DNA from: JAPOUP01 sp965203605
GTDB taxonomy: Bacteria; Pseudomonadota; Alphaproteobacteria; Rhodobacterales; Rhodobacteraceae
Direction: 5' to 3'
DNA length: 64,000 nucleotides
Assembly (NCBI GenBank): GCA_965203605.1
Contig: OZ241902.1
Coordinates: 3,658,001-3,722,000 of the forward strand
Of the stretch, positions 1 through 9,237 are shown piece after piece. Each line of letters starts with the position of its first letter. Positions within the stretch are counted from its first letter, which is position 1. The translations under genes and the position numbers were made by a program. Under the pieces are notes generated by a model. That model made no database searches. It was given only the letters and a program-made list of their open reading frames with translations, and was not told where the DNA came from.

Positions 1-1
1 C

Positions 2-616
2 GAGCCGGATAACGTCGACAGCCTGCCCCCGACGCAGGCGTTTGTGGCGTCGAATGAGATCGAATCAGGTACACTTGCCGCGTTCGAAGGATGCAAACTA
101 CTGCGCGCCGCAGGAAAGGCCGGTGGCGCGACGGGCTATCTGCTCATGGGTCAGCTTTCCAACCAGGCCGCTGTCCAGCGGACGAAGGATGTCGACGACA
201 TCATTGGAATCGATATGTGCAGCTTCATTTCCCTTATCGACAGGCAGACGGCGAACTGGGATCGTGAGGAAGCGCAGAACCTGATGACAAACTGGCTCTC
301 GGCCGGTGAGGAGTTCGACATCGTCTTCGCAAACAACGACGAAATGGCCATTGGCGCGATTCAGGCGATGAAGGCCGCCGGCATTGACATGGCCGATGTC
401 GTCGTGACCGGCGTCGACGCGTCCCAGGACGCCCTTCTGGCGATGCAGGCAGGCGATCTGGATGTGACCGTGTTCCAGGATGCCATTGGGCAGGGCGCAG
501 GTTCGGTCGATACTGCGATCGCACTGGCAAACGGTGAGGAGGTCGATCAAAAGGTCTACATTCCATTCCAGCTGGTGGTGCCATCCAACATCGATCAGTT
601 CCTCGCGAAGAACTGA
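2..616 (+). CDS. Sugar ABC transporter substrate-binding protein, 3' part only
   Basis: This is the C-terminal 204 residues of a periplasmic binding protein; the reading frame is open to the window edge, so start codon and signal peptide lie outside. The segment FANNDEMAIGAIQAMKAAG and the later stretch on daily-type residues GVDASQDALLAMQAGDLDVT are typical of RbsB/type I periplasmic sugar-binding proteins, which deliver pentoses, inositol or similar polyols to CUT2 transporters. It is followed by a strong stem-loop and then a permease and ATPase on the same strand, and further down by inositol catabolic genes, so a role in myo-inositol uptake is the best inference. The ligand itself cannot be read from this fragment. 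Confidence 0.85.
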   Translation, partial: EPDNVDSLPPTQAFVASNEIESGTLAAFEGCKLLRAAGKAGGATGYLLMGQLSNQAAVQRTKDVDDIIGIDMCSFISLIDRQTANWDREEAQNLMTNWLSAGEEFDIVFANNDEMAIGAIQAMKAAGIDMADVVVTGVDASQDALLAMQAGDLDVTVFQDAIGQGAGSVDTAIALANGEEVDQKVYIPFQLVVPSNIDQFLAKN

Positions 617-624
617 GCGGAATG

Positions 625-654
625 GGCGGGGCGGCGCCGGGTGCGCCGCCCGCC
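625..654 (+). promoter_or_regulatory. Intercistronic stem-loop after the binding-protein gene
   Basis: The arms 625-637 and 643-654 pair over 12 GC base pairs with one bulged G, closing a 5-nt loop (638-642). It begins 8 nt after the binding-protein stop codon and there is no T run, so it looks like an mRNA-stabilising or attenuating hairpin that keeps the binding protein more abundant than its permease, not a full terminator. The function is inferred. Confidence 0.6.
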
Positions 655-711
655 ACAAAATCCAAGCCTTCCATACTTGGATAGGGACGAACCATTGGAG
701 GTGCCGGACCC

Positions 712-1794
712 ATGGCTGAAGTGAAACATGGAACAGGAGGCCTGGCTGTTGACAGGAGCAAGAGAGCCTGGCCAAACGAAGTGAACATTTTCATCGCGCT
801 GGTCCTGATCATTGTCATATTCGAGGCGTTGGGACAGCTGCTTCCATATATGAAGGACCAAAGCCTTCTGTTCGACACAAAGGGCCGGTTTGATTCCATC
901 TTCAACGAGGCCCGGCTGAAGATCATCATCCTGCAGGTCTCGATCATAGGAATAATCGCGATCGGCGTGACCCAGGTGATCATCTCAGGCGGGATAGATC
1001 TCAGTTCGGGCTCGATCGTTGGCGCGACTGCGATGATCGCCATGAGCTTCGGGCAGACGGAACTGGTGAACGGAAACCCCAACCCAAAGGCGATATTCGG
1101 ACTTTGGGCGATGGACCTTCCCGTTGTTGTTCCCGTACTGGTGGGCCTGGGTTGCGGGCTTGTGGCAGGGGGAATCAACGGATTCCTGATAGCCTATACC
1201 CGGATTCCGCCATTTATCGCCACACTCGGCATGATGGTATCTGCCCGCGGCGTCGCAAAGTGGTGGTCGCACGGAAATCCAATCAGCTTTCCGACCGACC
1301 AATACGCGTGGATCGGAAGTGGCATGATGCCGGTGGTCTGGTTTGTGTTGCTGGCGGTACTGTTTCATCTGATCCTGAGATTTACCGTTTACGGCAAGCA
1401 CACATATGCCATTGGTTCGAACGAGGACGCCGCCCGGATGAGCGGCATCGCCGTGGCCCGCCACAAAGTGCTGGTCTACACCATTGCCGGTATGCTGGCG
1501 TCCTTTGCGGCTATCGTGCTGAGTTCCAAGAACCTCACCGCGCAGTCGGGTATGGGGCTGGTCTATGAGCTTGACGCGATCGCCATGGCCGTCATTGGCG
1601 GAGTTTCCCTGTCCGGCGGGCGCGGCTCGATCATCGGAACCGTACTGGGAGCGCTGATCTTTGGTGTCATCATTTCCGGATTCACCTACCTGCGCCTCGA
1701 CGCCTTCTATCAGGAAATGGTCAAGGGTGGAATAATCGTCGCGGCCGTGGTGCTCGACCAATGGCGCCAACGGCGCGCCGCCATGAAATCGTGA
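712..1794 (+). CDS. Sugar ABC transporter permease (CUT2/RbsC family)
   Basis: A 360-residue inner-membrane permease with a hydrophilic N-terminus of about 25 residues and roughly nine to ten hydrophobic segments. The stretch SGGIDLSSGSIVG (around residue 90) is the hallmark of ribose/xylose-type permeases, and GGVSLSGGRGSIIGTVLGA near residue 300 is the conserved cytoplasmic loop that contacts the ATPase. The ATG at 712 is preceded by a good ribosome site (TTGGAGGT near 695). It sits between the binding protein and the ATPase, so the three form one importer. The downstream iol genes suggest myo-inositol as the substrate, which is an inference from context. Confidence 0.9.
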   Translation: MAEVKHGTGGLAVDRSKRAWPNEVNIFIALVLIIVIFEALGQLLPYMKDQSLLFDTKGRFDSIFNEARLKIIILQVSIIGIIAIGVTQVIISGGIDLSSGSIVGATAMIAMSFGQTELVNGNPNPKAIFGLWAMDLPVVVPVLVGLGCGLVAGGINGFLIAYTRIPPFIATLGMMVSARGVAKWWSHGNPISFPTDQYAWIGSGMMPVVWFVLLAVLFHLILRFTVYGKHTYAIGSNEDAARMSGIAVARHKVLVYTIAGMLASFAAIVLSSKNLTAQSGMGLVYELDAIAMAVIGGVSLSGGRGSIIGTVLGALIFGVIISGFTYLRLDAFYQEMVKGGIIVAAVVLDQWRQRRAAMKS

Positions 1795-1810
1795 CCGGGG
1801 AGGACTCGAA

Positions 1811-2587
1811 ATGAGCGAAGATATCGTCCTCAAGACCGAGGACCTGACCAAGCACTACGGCGGCGTACACGCCTTGGAGGGCGCAAGTTTCGAACTCCGG
1901 AAGGGCGAACATGTCGCCATCATGGGTGACAACGGCGCAGGCAAGTCCACCTTCGTCCGCCAGATAACCGGCGTGGAGCAACGCACCCGCGGACGGATAT
2001 GGCTCTATGGTGAAGAAGTGAGTTTCGCCGGACCCCTCGACGCGCGCGAGGCAGGAATCGAAACGGTGTTCCAGACGCTGGCGTTGGCCGATGACCTGGA
2101 TGTGCCTGACAACCTGTTCCTCGGAAGGGAGCTGACGCGCTGGAATTTCCTCGGCCCGTTCCGCGTGCTGAGCTATCGTGCGATGCGGGATGCGACGCTG
2201 GCCGGGCTGGAGAAGACCGCGGTGAAAATTCCAGACATCCGTAACACCATCCGCAACATGTCGGGTGGACAGCGGCAGTGCGTCGCGATCGCACGGACAG
2301 CCACTTTCCATTCACGTCTGACGATCATGGACGAGCCAACGGCCGCCCTTGGCGTGCAGGAGACCGAACAGGTGGAGAATATCATCAAGACCCTGAAAGA
2401 TCAGGGGGAGCCGTTGATTCTGATCAGCCACAACATGCGTCAGGTGTTCGATCTGGTGGACCGAATAGTGGTGTTCCGCCGAGGCCGAATCTGCGCCAAC
2501 CTCGTCAAGCAGGAGACGGATGGACAGGATGTCGTCGCCTACATCACGGGTGCCAAGACGCAACCCGAATATGCGGAGGCGGCTTGA
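1811..2587 (+). CDS. Sugar ABC transporter ATP-binding protein
   Basis: A 258-residue single-domain ATPase that powers the adjacent permease. Walker A is GDNGAGKST (residues 39-47), the ABC signature MSGGQRQ lies near residue 149, Walker B TIMDEPTAAL near 170 and the switch histidine in ISHNMRQV near 204. Most CUT2 ATPases are tandem fusions of about 500 residues; this one carries only one nucleotide-binding domain, as FrcA-like proteins do, and so presumably works as a homodimer. The start ATG follows GGGGAGGA. The stop codon directly abuts the next gene, which suggests translational coupling. Confidence 0.9.
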   Translation: MSEDIVLKTEDLTKHYGGVHALEGASFELRKGEHVAIMGDNGAGKSTFVRQITGVEQRTRGRIWLYGEEVSFAGPLDAREAGIETVFQTLALADDLDVPDNLFLGRELTRWNFLGPFRVLSYRAMRDATLAGLEKTAVKIPDIRNTIRNMSGGQRQCVAIARTATFHSRLTIMDEPTAALGVQETEQVENIIKTLKDQGEPLILISHNMRQVFDLVDRIVVFRRGRICANLVKQETDGQDVVAYITGAKTQPEYAEAA

Positions 2588-3382
2588 TTGGGTGCGCATG
2601 AGAACACGGGCGCGTTGGTGACCGGAGGCTCCCAGGGTCTTGGTTTGGCCATCGCACGTGAGTTGATCGCTCAGGGCTGCGGTCGCCTTGTCATAACCTC
2701 GCGCAACGAGGAGAAAGGCGCCATGGCAGTCGCGGAGCTGTCCGCCCTCGGAGCGGATGTCCATACGCTGCCTGTTGAGATGGGGGATATCGACCGGGTT
2801 CGGGAAATGGTCCCTCAAGCGGTCGAACGTGTCGGACCCGTGACCGCGCTTGTGAATTGTGCCGCCAATACCGACCGGGGCTCGATCCTCGACACCACGC
2901 CCGATCAGTGGGACGCGATCATGGAACCGAATGCCAAGGGACCGTTCTTTGCGTTGCAGGCGTTTGCCAGGCACTGCATTGAATCCGGCCACGGTGGATC
3001 CTGCGTGAATATACTGAGCATCGTGATTTACGGAGGACTTCCATTTCTTGCACCCTACGTGGCGTCCAAAGCCGCGCTCGCGGGAATCACCAGGAACGCC
3101 GCCGGAACCCTGGCGAAACACCGGATAAGGGTGAATGGCATCAACGTCGGCTGGATGGATACGCCCGGGGAGGACGCCGTCCAGCAGAAATGGCACGACC
3201 GCAGACCTGGATGGCTTGAGAACGCGGAGGCCAACATGCCGTTCGGAATGCTCGTGAAACCTGACCATGTGGCTAAACAGGCTGCATTCCTGCTTGGCCC
3301 GGAGTCCGGCGTCGTGACCGGATCGTTGATTGATTTCGACCAGCAGGTGGTTGGTATCTATCCCGATACGAACGAGAGTTGA
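2588..3382 (+). CDS. SDR family oxidoreductase
   Basis: A 264-residue short-chain dehydrogenase/reductase with the NAD(P)-binding motif TGGSQGLG (residues 12-19), the NCAA variant of the NNAG motif and the catalytic YVASK (Tyr157, Lys161). It starts at a TTG immediately after the ATPase stop codon, with no gap, so it is probably translationally coupled. Its position between an inositol-type transporter and iolG suggests oxidation or epimerisation of an inositol isomer or inosose, but SDR substrate specificity cannot be read from motifs. The initiation codon is unusual; no in-frame ATG lies before the Rossmann motif. Confidence 0.85.
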   Translation: MGAHENTGALVTGGSQGLGLAIARELIAQGCGRLVITSRNEEKGAMAVAELSALGADVHTLPVEMGDIDRVREMVPQAVERVGPVTALVNCAANTDRGSILDTTPDQWDAIMEPNAKGPFFALQAFARHCIESGHGGSCVNILSIVIYGGLPFLAPYVASKAALAGITRNAAGTLAKHRIRVNGINVGWMDTPGEDAVQQKWHDRRPGWLENAEANMPFGMLVKPDHVAKQAAFLLGPESGVVTGSLIDFDQQVVGIYPDTNES

Positions 3383-3393
3383 GGGAGGGTGCG

Positions 3394-4392
3394 ATGCGGT
3401 TTGCCGTTCTGGGAGCCGGCCGGATCGGTCAGGTACATGCGCGTGCGATCGCATCGGTCGAGGGGGCCGAACTGGCTGCGGTTTCCGACCCAATCGCGCA
3501 GGCTGCGGAAACCCTCAAGGATCGCTTTGGCTGTGAAGTGCGGACGGTGGACGAGGTCGAGGAGTCGTCCGGTATAGACGCCGTGGTCATCTGTTCGCCC
3601 ACTGACACGCATGCCGATCTGATCGAGCGGTTTGCCCGGGCAGGGAAAGCGGTGTTCTGCGAAAAGCCTGTGGACCTGAACGTCCAGCGTGTCAGGGCGT
3701 GCCTCGATGTGGTCGAACGCTGCGGCACTCCCCTGATGGTGGGCTTCCAGCGGCGATTCGACCCCGATTTCAGGGCGCTGAAGGAAGCGATTGATGAAGG
3801 TCGGGTCGGCGATGTCGAAATGGTGACACTCACGAGCCGTGATCCCGGGCCTCCGCCCTACACATATATCGAGCGCTCGGGCGGAATATTCCGCGACATG
3901 ACGATCCATGACCTTGACTTGGCGCGGTGGCTGCTTGGGGAGGAGATCGAAAACGTCTTCGCGGCCGCTTCGGTGCTGGTTGACCCGAGAATCGGCGAAC
4001 TGGGAGATTACGACAGCGTGAACATCGTTCTGATCACCGCGTCGGGAAAGCAATGCGCCATCACAAATTCAAGACGCGCCACCTATGGCTACGACCAGAG
4101 GATCGAAGTGCACGGTTCAAGCGGAACGGCAAGTGCCCGGAATCATCATGAAGCAGGAATTGAGATCGCCGACACCTGGGGTTTTTCGCGGCCGCCGCTG
4201 CTCAATTTCTTCATGTCCCGCTACGCAGCCGCATATGCGGCCGAGATTGAAGCGTTTGTGGCCTCTGTCCGGTCTGGTGCGCCTCCTCCTGTGACTGGAC
4301 TCGACGGATTACGGGCACTGCTGCTTGCCGAGGCCGCTGCGCGGTCAGTTCGCGAAGGTCGAATGGTTGGGGTCGCGGAAGTATCACCCTGA
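3394..4392 (+). CDS. iolG: Inositol 2-dehydrogenase (Gfo/Idh/MocA family)
   Basis: A 332-residue NAD-dependent dehydrogenase predicted to oxidise myo-inositol to scyllo-inosose. The Rossmann motif GAGRIGQVH lies at residues 7-15, the family EKP motif at 90-92 (Lys91 catalytic), and the Asp-x3-His pair expected in inositol dehydrogenases in DMTIHD (Asp168, His172). I chose the ATG at 3394 because GAGGGAGG lies 5-12 nt upstream; an in-frame TTG at 3379 overlaps the SDR gene. The stop codon overlaps the start of iolC by one base. Membership of IolG is supported by the iolC, iolD and iolB genes that follow. Confidence 0.88.
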   Translation: MRFAVLGAGRIGQVHARAIASVEGAELAAVSDPIAQAAETLKDRFGCEVRTVDEVEESSGIDAVVICSPTDTHADLIERFARAGKAVFCEKPVDLNVQRVRACLDVVERCGTPLMVGFQRRFDPDFRALKEAIDEGRVGDVEMVTLTSRDPGPPPYTYIERSGGIFRDMTIHDLDLARWLLGEEIENVFAAASVLVDPRIGELGDYDSVNIVLITASGKQCAITNSRRATYGYDQRIEVHGSSGTASARNHHEAGIEIADTWGFSRPPLLNFFMSRYAAAYAAEIEAFVASVRSGAPPPVTGLDGLRALLLAEAAARSVREGRMVGVAEVSP

Positions 4393-6308
4393 TGGAAAAA
4401 AATCTCGACCTAATCACGATCGGGCGCTCATCGGTCGACCTGTATGGCGCACAGGTTGGCGGGCGACTTGAGGATATGGGGTCGTTTGAGAAGTACATCG
4501 GCGGGTCGCCCACCAACATGGCCGCGGGTACGGCCCGCCTCGGTCTCAGATCAGCGCTCATCACCAGGGTCGGCGACGAGCATATGGGGCGATTTATCCG
4601 TGAGGAACTGGAGCGCGAGGGTGTCGACACCACCTGCGTGATCACCGATTCCGAACGACTTACGGCGCTCGTATTGCTGGGCATCCGGGATTCCGAAAGG
4701 TTCCCGCTGATCTTCTATCGCACTGATTGCGCGGACATGGCGCTCCGTGAAGAGGATATCGATCCGGAGTTCATCGCCCGGGCGCACTGCGTTACCGTGA
4801 CCGGAACGCACCTTTCACATCCGCGCACGGAAGGGGCCGTGATCAAAGCGCTGGAAATCGCGCGCACGACCGGAGCGCGGACAGCACTTGATATCGACTA
4901 CAGGCCCAATCTCTGGGGCCTGTCGGGACATGGCGACGGAGAGAACCGGTATATCGAAAGTGCGCTGGTGACGGAAAGGCTCCAGTCAACGCTACATATG
5001 TTTGACCTGGTTGTGGGTACTGAGGAGGAATTTCACATTGCCGGGGGATCCAGGGACACGATCGCGGCATTGCGCACGGTGCGTGACGCAACTGCAGCCA
5101 CGCTGGTCTGCAAGCGCGGACCGATGGGTGCGGCGGCGTTCACCGGCGCAATTCCGGATTCTTTGGACGAGGGTGAATCCGGCCCGGGCTTTCAGATTGA
5201 AGTGTTCAATGTCCTGGGTGCCGGCGACGGATTTATGTCCGGACTGCTGAAAGGCTGGCTGACCGGCCGGGATTGGAGGACGGCACTGACCTATGCAAAC
5301 GCCTGCGGTGCGCTCGCCGTCAGTCGGCACGGCTGCACGCCCTCCTATCCAAGCTGGGAGGAACTGCAGTTCTTTCTACGCAGAGGCGTCAAGGTCAGGG
5401 AACTGCGGAAGGACACTGAACTGGAGCATGTTCACTGGGCGACGAACCGTGGTCGGAACTGGCCAATCCTCAGGATTTTCGCCTTCGATCATCAGAATGG
5501 GTTCGAGGAACTGAAACGGATCGATCCCGAGCGGATTGGCAGGTTCAGGAACATGTGCCTTGAGGCAGTGCTGGCGGTTGCGGGTGGACGGCATGGATAC
5601 GGTATCTTCTGTGATGGGCGACTGGGACGCGACGCGCTCCACCGTGCGACGGGGACCGGTCTCTGGATCGGTCGATCAACGGCGGAGTTACGGGCGGATG
5701 TCCCCGGGCTCCGGGAAACCGGCGCTGAAGTTGACTGTGGCCTGCTGAACGAATGGCCTTTGGAACACGTCGTCAGATTCCGCTGGCCTCTGGAAATCAA
5801 GGACGATGCTGTCATCTGGGGTATGCGGGGGCGGCAGCTCGAAAGGGTCTTTGCCGCCGCTCGGCGCAACCGTCTTGAATTCATGCTCGAACTGGACGGT
5901 TCCACGGGCGAAGCCATGAACGCCAGGAACATGGTTCAGGCGGTGCAGCTGTGCCACGAGGCTGGCATTCGCCCGGACTGGTGGTTGCTGAAACCGCTTG
6001 TGAACGGGATGTCCTGGTCGACCGTCTGCGATAGGATTGGACGAAATGACCCATATGTGCGCGGAATCCTGGTATCGGGAGACGGAGTGCCATCGGACAA
6101 TCCGATTGAGGAAATCGCGGAGTCCGCAGGACACGGTTTGGTGAAGGGTTTTGTGATGGGCAGGCATATCTTCAGCAACACCATTCCTGCATGGATGAGA
6201 GGCGATCTGGACGACGGGGACGCCATCTCCGAGATGGTCAAGACCTTTGGAAGCCTCTGCCGCCAATGGGATAGGGTCGGCAATCTGTCACATGGGAGGG
6301 CCGCATGA
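4392..6308 (+). CDS. iolC: Bifunctional 5-dehydro-2-deoxygluconokinase with C-terminal DUF2090 domain
   Basis: A 638-residue fusion. Residues 1 to about 330 are a PfkB sugar kinase: substrate-side motif GGSPTNMAAGTARLG near residue 36 and the ATP-site signature NVLGAGDGFMSGLLKG near 273 with the catalytic Asp. Residues from about 335 to the end form a DUF2090 TIM-barrel domain related to class I aldolases. IolC phosphorylates 2-deoxy-5-keto-gluconate; the attached barrel is a common proteobacterial arrangement and may supply the IolJ-like aldolase step, which is inference. The ATG overlaps the iolG stop codon (TGATG), so the pair is translationally coupled. Confidence 0.92.
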   Translation: MEKNLDLITIGRSSVDLYGAQVGGRLEDMGSFEKYIGGSPTNMAAGTARLGLRSALITRVGDEHMGRFIREELEREGVDTTCVITDSERLTALVLLGIRDSERFPLIFYRTDCADMALREEDIDPEFIARAHCVTVTGTHLSHPRTEGAVIKALEIARTTGARTALDIDYRPNLWGLSGHGDGENRYIESALVTERLQSTLHMFDLVVGTEEEFHIAGGSRDTIAALRTVRDATAATLVCKRGPMGAAAFTGAIPDSLDEGESGPGFQIEVFNVLGAGDGFMSGLLKGWLTGRDWRTALTYANACGALAVSRHGCTPSYPSWEELQFFLRRGVKVRELRKDTELEHVHWATNRGRNWPILRIFAFDHQNGFEELKRIDPERIGRFRNMCLEAVLAVAGGRHGYGIFCDGRLGRDALHRATGTGLWIGRSTAELRADVPGLRETGAEVDCGLLNEWPLEHVVRFRWPLEIKDDAVIWGMRGRQLERVFAAARRNRLEFMLELDGSTGEAMNARNMVQAVQLCHEAGIRPDWWLLKPLVNGMSWSTVCDRIGRNDPYVRGILVSGDGVPSDNPIEEIAESAGHGLVKGFVMGRHIFSNTIPAWMRGDLDDGDAISEMVKTFGSLCRQWDRVGNLSHGRAA

Positions 6309-6354
6309 CCGATCAGCAACGCCGCGGATCAATTCTGACTCAAGGACATCCCGC

Positions 6355-8187
6355 ATGAGTTCGAGCCGACTGACCGCCGCCCAGGCCATGGTTCGGTATA
6401 TCGTGAACCAATTGAACGAAGACGGTGAAAGGTTCATTGCCGGTTGCTGGGCTATCTTTGGACACGGGAACGTGGCCGCGCTGGGTGAGGCTCTGCATGG
6501 CGCAGGCGGACGGTTGCCGACATACCGTGGTCACAACGAGCAGGCGATGGCCCATGCCGCGATTGCCTATTCCAAGCAGCTCAGGCGGACGCGTGCGATG
6601 ATGGTGACCTCCTCGATCGGGCCTGGCGCGACCAATATGGTCACTGCCGCCGCGACCGCGCATGTGAATCGAATTCCGCTGCTTCTGGTGCCGGGGGATG
6701 TCTTTGCCACGCGCGGACCGGATCCAGTCCTGCAGCAGATTGAGGAATTTGGCGATGGAACGATCAGCGCGAACGACTGCTTCAGACCAGTCAGTCGGTA
6801 CTTTGACCGGATCACCCGTCCCGAGCAGCTTCTCACCGCCCTCCCGCGCGCCATGGCGACGATGGTGGATCCGACTACGGCTGGGCCGGTCACGTTGGCA
6901 TTCTGCCAGGACATCCAAGCACATGCATACGACTATCCGGACAGCTTCTTCGAGCCTCGTGTCTGGCGAATGCGCCGCCCGCGGCCTGACGAAACAGAAC
7001 TTTCGGTGGCTGCGGAAGTAATCCGGAAGGCGCATAGACCCGTGATCGTGGCTGGAGGTGGCGTGCACTATTCCCAAGCGGAAGCCACTCTGCAGGAGTT
7101 TGCGGAGGCGCATGGAATCCCCGTGGTCGAAACACAGGCGGGAAAGTCATCATTACCTTGGGATCATCCGCTGAATCTTGGTCCGGTGGGGGTGACCGGA
7201 GCATCCTCGGCGAATTCAGTCTGCGTAGAGGCGGATGCGGTGATCGGAATCGGCACGAGGTTCCAGGATTTCACGACAGGTTCCTGGAACCTTTTCCAGA
7301 ACCCTGACCGGAAGCTGATATCATTGAACGTTCAGCCATACGATACGACCAAGCACGGGGCGATTCCCGTTGTCAGTGATGCAAGGCGCGGATTGGAAGA
7401 ACTGGGTGCCGCATTACGCGGCTTCAGGGCAGAACCACTGGATGCGGGCACAAAGGCCAGATGGTTCGCCTCCGTCGATCCATTGACGGCCGCACCTGAC
7501 ACAGACAGCAACGCTCTGGCCACAGACATGCAGGTGATCGGTGCGGTACAGCGGCAGTCCAGACCCGACACGGTCGTGATGTGCGCGGCGGGAACAATGC
7601 CAGGCGAGCTGCACAAGCTCTGGAAGGCCAGCAGTCCGATGTCCTATCACATGGAGTATGGCTATTCCTGTATGGGGTATGAGATCGCAGGTGCTTTGGG
7701 AATCAAGATGGCGGAGCCCGAGCGTGACGTAATCTGTTTCACAGGTGACGGAACATACCTGATGATGAACAGCGAACTCGCCACAGCCGCGATGATGGGA
7801 ATCGACTTCACCATCGTTGTCACCGACAACCGCGGCTTCGGTTGCATAAACCGTCTGCAGATGGGAACGGGAGGTGAGCAGTTCAACAACCTGTTTGAAC
7901 ATGCCTATGGCGAAAGCCACCACAGAATCGACTTTGCCGCTCATGCCGCTGCGCTGGGCGCGACTTCGGTAAAGGTGGCGGACGTGGCCGGTCTGGAAGC
8001 CGCTCTCCTGCGGCGGGATGAGATTGAGGGGCCTTACGTGGTTGTCATCGATACGGATCCCTACCCGTCAACTCCCGAGGGTGGGCATTGGTGGGAGGTC
8101 GCGGTTCCCGAAGTCAGCGGACGTCCGGCCGTTCGTGAAGCGCGTGGGGCCTATGAAACAGCGGTTGCCAGAAGGAATGCGCGGTGA
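6355..8187 (+). CDS. iolD: 3D-(3,5/4)-trihydroxycyclohexane-1,2-dione acylhydrolase
   Basis: A 610-residue thiamine-diphosphate enzyme that opens the ring of trihydroxycyclohexanedione to 5-deoxy-glucuronate. The N-terminal Pyr domain carries the conserved Glu in RGHNEQAMAHA near residue 62, and the C-terminal PP domain has the ThDP/Mg motif GDGTYLMMNSELATA near 463. The ATG at 6355 is preceded by AAGGA at 8 nt spacing; an upstream in-frame start at 6247 would run inside iolC and is rejected. The stop codon overlaps the GTG start of the small gene that follows. Confidence 0.93.
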   Translation: MSSSRLTAAQAMVRYIVNQLNEDGERFIAGCWAIFGHGNVAALGEALHGAGGRLPTYRGHNEQAMAHAAIAYSKQLRRTRAMMVTSSIGPGATNMVTAAATAHVNRIPLLLVPGDVFATRGPDPVLQQIEEFGDGTISANDCFRPVSRYFDRITRPEQLLTALPRAMATMVDPTTAGPVTLAFCQDIQAHAYDYPDSFFEPRVWRMRRPRPDETELSVAAEVIRKAHRPVIVAGGGVHYSQAEATLQEFAEAHGIPVVETQAGKSSLPWDHPLNLGPVGVTGASSANSVCVEADAVIGIGTRFQDFTTGSWNLFQNPDRKLISLNVQPYDTTKHGAIPVVSDARRGLEELGAALRGFRAEPLDAGTKARWFASVDPLTAAPDTDSNALATDMQVIGAVQRQSRPDTVVMCAAGTMPGELHKLWKASSPMSYHMEYGYSCMGYEIAGALGIKMAEPERDVICFTGDGTYLMMNSELATAAMMGIDFTIVVTDNRGFGCINRLQMGTGGEQFNNLFEHAYGESHHRIDFAAHAAALGATSVKVADVAGLEAALLRRDEIEGPYVVVIDTDPYPSTPEGGHWWEVAVPEVSGRPAVREARGAYETAVARRNAR

Positions 8188-8396
8188 GCCGAAAGCGGAA
8201 TTGGCTGGATGTCCAGAGTCCCGTTCTGCGGCCGTTGTGGTTGAGAGTGGCGATCGTCGGATTCTGCAGTGTCTGGACCGGCTTTGAGATCATTGGCGAA
8301 AACTGGTTCTGGGCCATCCTGTTCGGGGCGGCGGCACTGTATCTGGGTTACCAGCTGCTAGTCGTCTACAGCCCAGACTTCGGAGAGGACGAATGA
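8184..8396 (+). CDS. Small membrane protein of the inositol operon
   Basis: A 70-residue protein of unknown function. Two hydrophobic segments are visible, about residues 18-38 and 43-61, flanked by an Arg/Lys-rich N-terminus (RKRNW) and an acidic tail (DFGEDE), so a two-pass inner-membrane hairpin is expected. It starts at a GTG overlapping the iolD stop codon by 4 bp, and its own stop overlaps the start of iolB by 4 bp, so it is embedded between two catabolic genes. That coupling, not homology, is the evidence that it is real. I do not recognise a family with confidence. Confidence 0.7.
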   Translation: MSRKRNWLDVQSPVLRPLWLRVAIVGFCSVWTGFEIIGENWFWAILFGAAALYLGYQLLVVYSPDFGEDE

Positions 8397-9199
8397 CGTT
8401 GCTTCGCAGGCCCACTGGCGAGTACGGAAAGGTGCACGACATCTCTCCTGCCGATGCGGGCTGGAAGTATGTCGGATTCAGTCTTTACCGGTTGGGTGCC
8501 GGCGACCAGGTAGAGGAGGAGACCGGCGACCGTGAGGCGATCCTGGTGTTGGTCGAGGGCAAGGCAGGGATCGGAGTTGCCGGGAAGGACTTTGGGGTTC
8601 TTGGTCATCGCAACGACGTATTCGAGAGGACGCCACCGCATTGCGTGTATGTGCCGGGTCAATCCGGATGGTCGGCCACGGCGACATCGACCTGCACTCT
8701 GGCAGTCTGCACCGCGCCGACCAAGGGCGGATACGGACCCCAGGTGATTGGGCCGGGCGGAATCGAGTTGGAGAAGCGTGGGAAGGGTACCAACACCCGC
8801 TTCATCAACAACATCGCGATGGAAACACGCGACATCGCCGATTCGTTGCTGGTAACGGAAGTCTTCACGCCCGCCGGACATTGGTCCTCCTATCCGCCGC
8901 ACAGGCACGACGAGGACAACTTTCCGAGTATGACCTACCTTGAGGAAACCTATTACCACAGGCTGAATCCGGCTCAGGGATTCGGAGTGCAGCGGGTCTG
9001 GACCGAGGACGGGTCGCTGGATGTGACGATGGCTGTGTCCAACCATGATGTGGTGCTGGTTCCAAGGGGGCACCATCCCTGCGGAGCACCCTATGGATAT
9101 GAGATGTACTATCTCAACGTCATGGCCGGGCCGGTCAGGAAATGGCGTTTCAGAAACCACCCTGACCATGATTGGATTTCCCGACGTGACGCTGCGTGA
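8393..9199 (+). CDS. iolB: 5-deoxy-glucuronate isomerase
   Basis: A 268-residue cupin-type isomerase converting 5-deoxy-glucuronate to 2-deoxy-5-keto-gluconate, the substrate of IolC. The C-terminal half shows the metal-binding pattern SSYPPHRHDEDNFP with a downstream YLEETYYHR and a final histidine in PRGHHPC, all typical of IolB. The ATG overlaps the stop codon of the preceding small gene. It is the last gene of the operon in this strand; the next gene, trxB, is convergent 38 bp away. iolE, which would complete the pathway, is not in the window. Confidence 0.92.
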   Translation: MTLLRRPTGEYGKVHDISPADAGWKYVGFSLYRLGAGDQVEEETGDREAILVLVEGKAGIGVAGKDFGVLGHRNDVFERTPPHCVYVPGQSGWSATATSTCTLAVCTAPTKGGYGPQVIGPGGIELEKRGKGTNTRFINNIAMETRDIADSLLVTEVFTPAGHWSSYPPHRHDEDNFPSMTYLEETYYHRLNPAQGFGVQRVWTEDGSLDVTMAVSNHDVVLVPRGHHPCGAPYGYEMYYLNVMAGPVRKWRFRNHPDHDWISRRDAA

Positions 9200-9237
9200 T
9201 CCGGCCAACGGTGCTCCGTAGCCAGCTTGGCGAGCCG

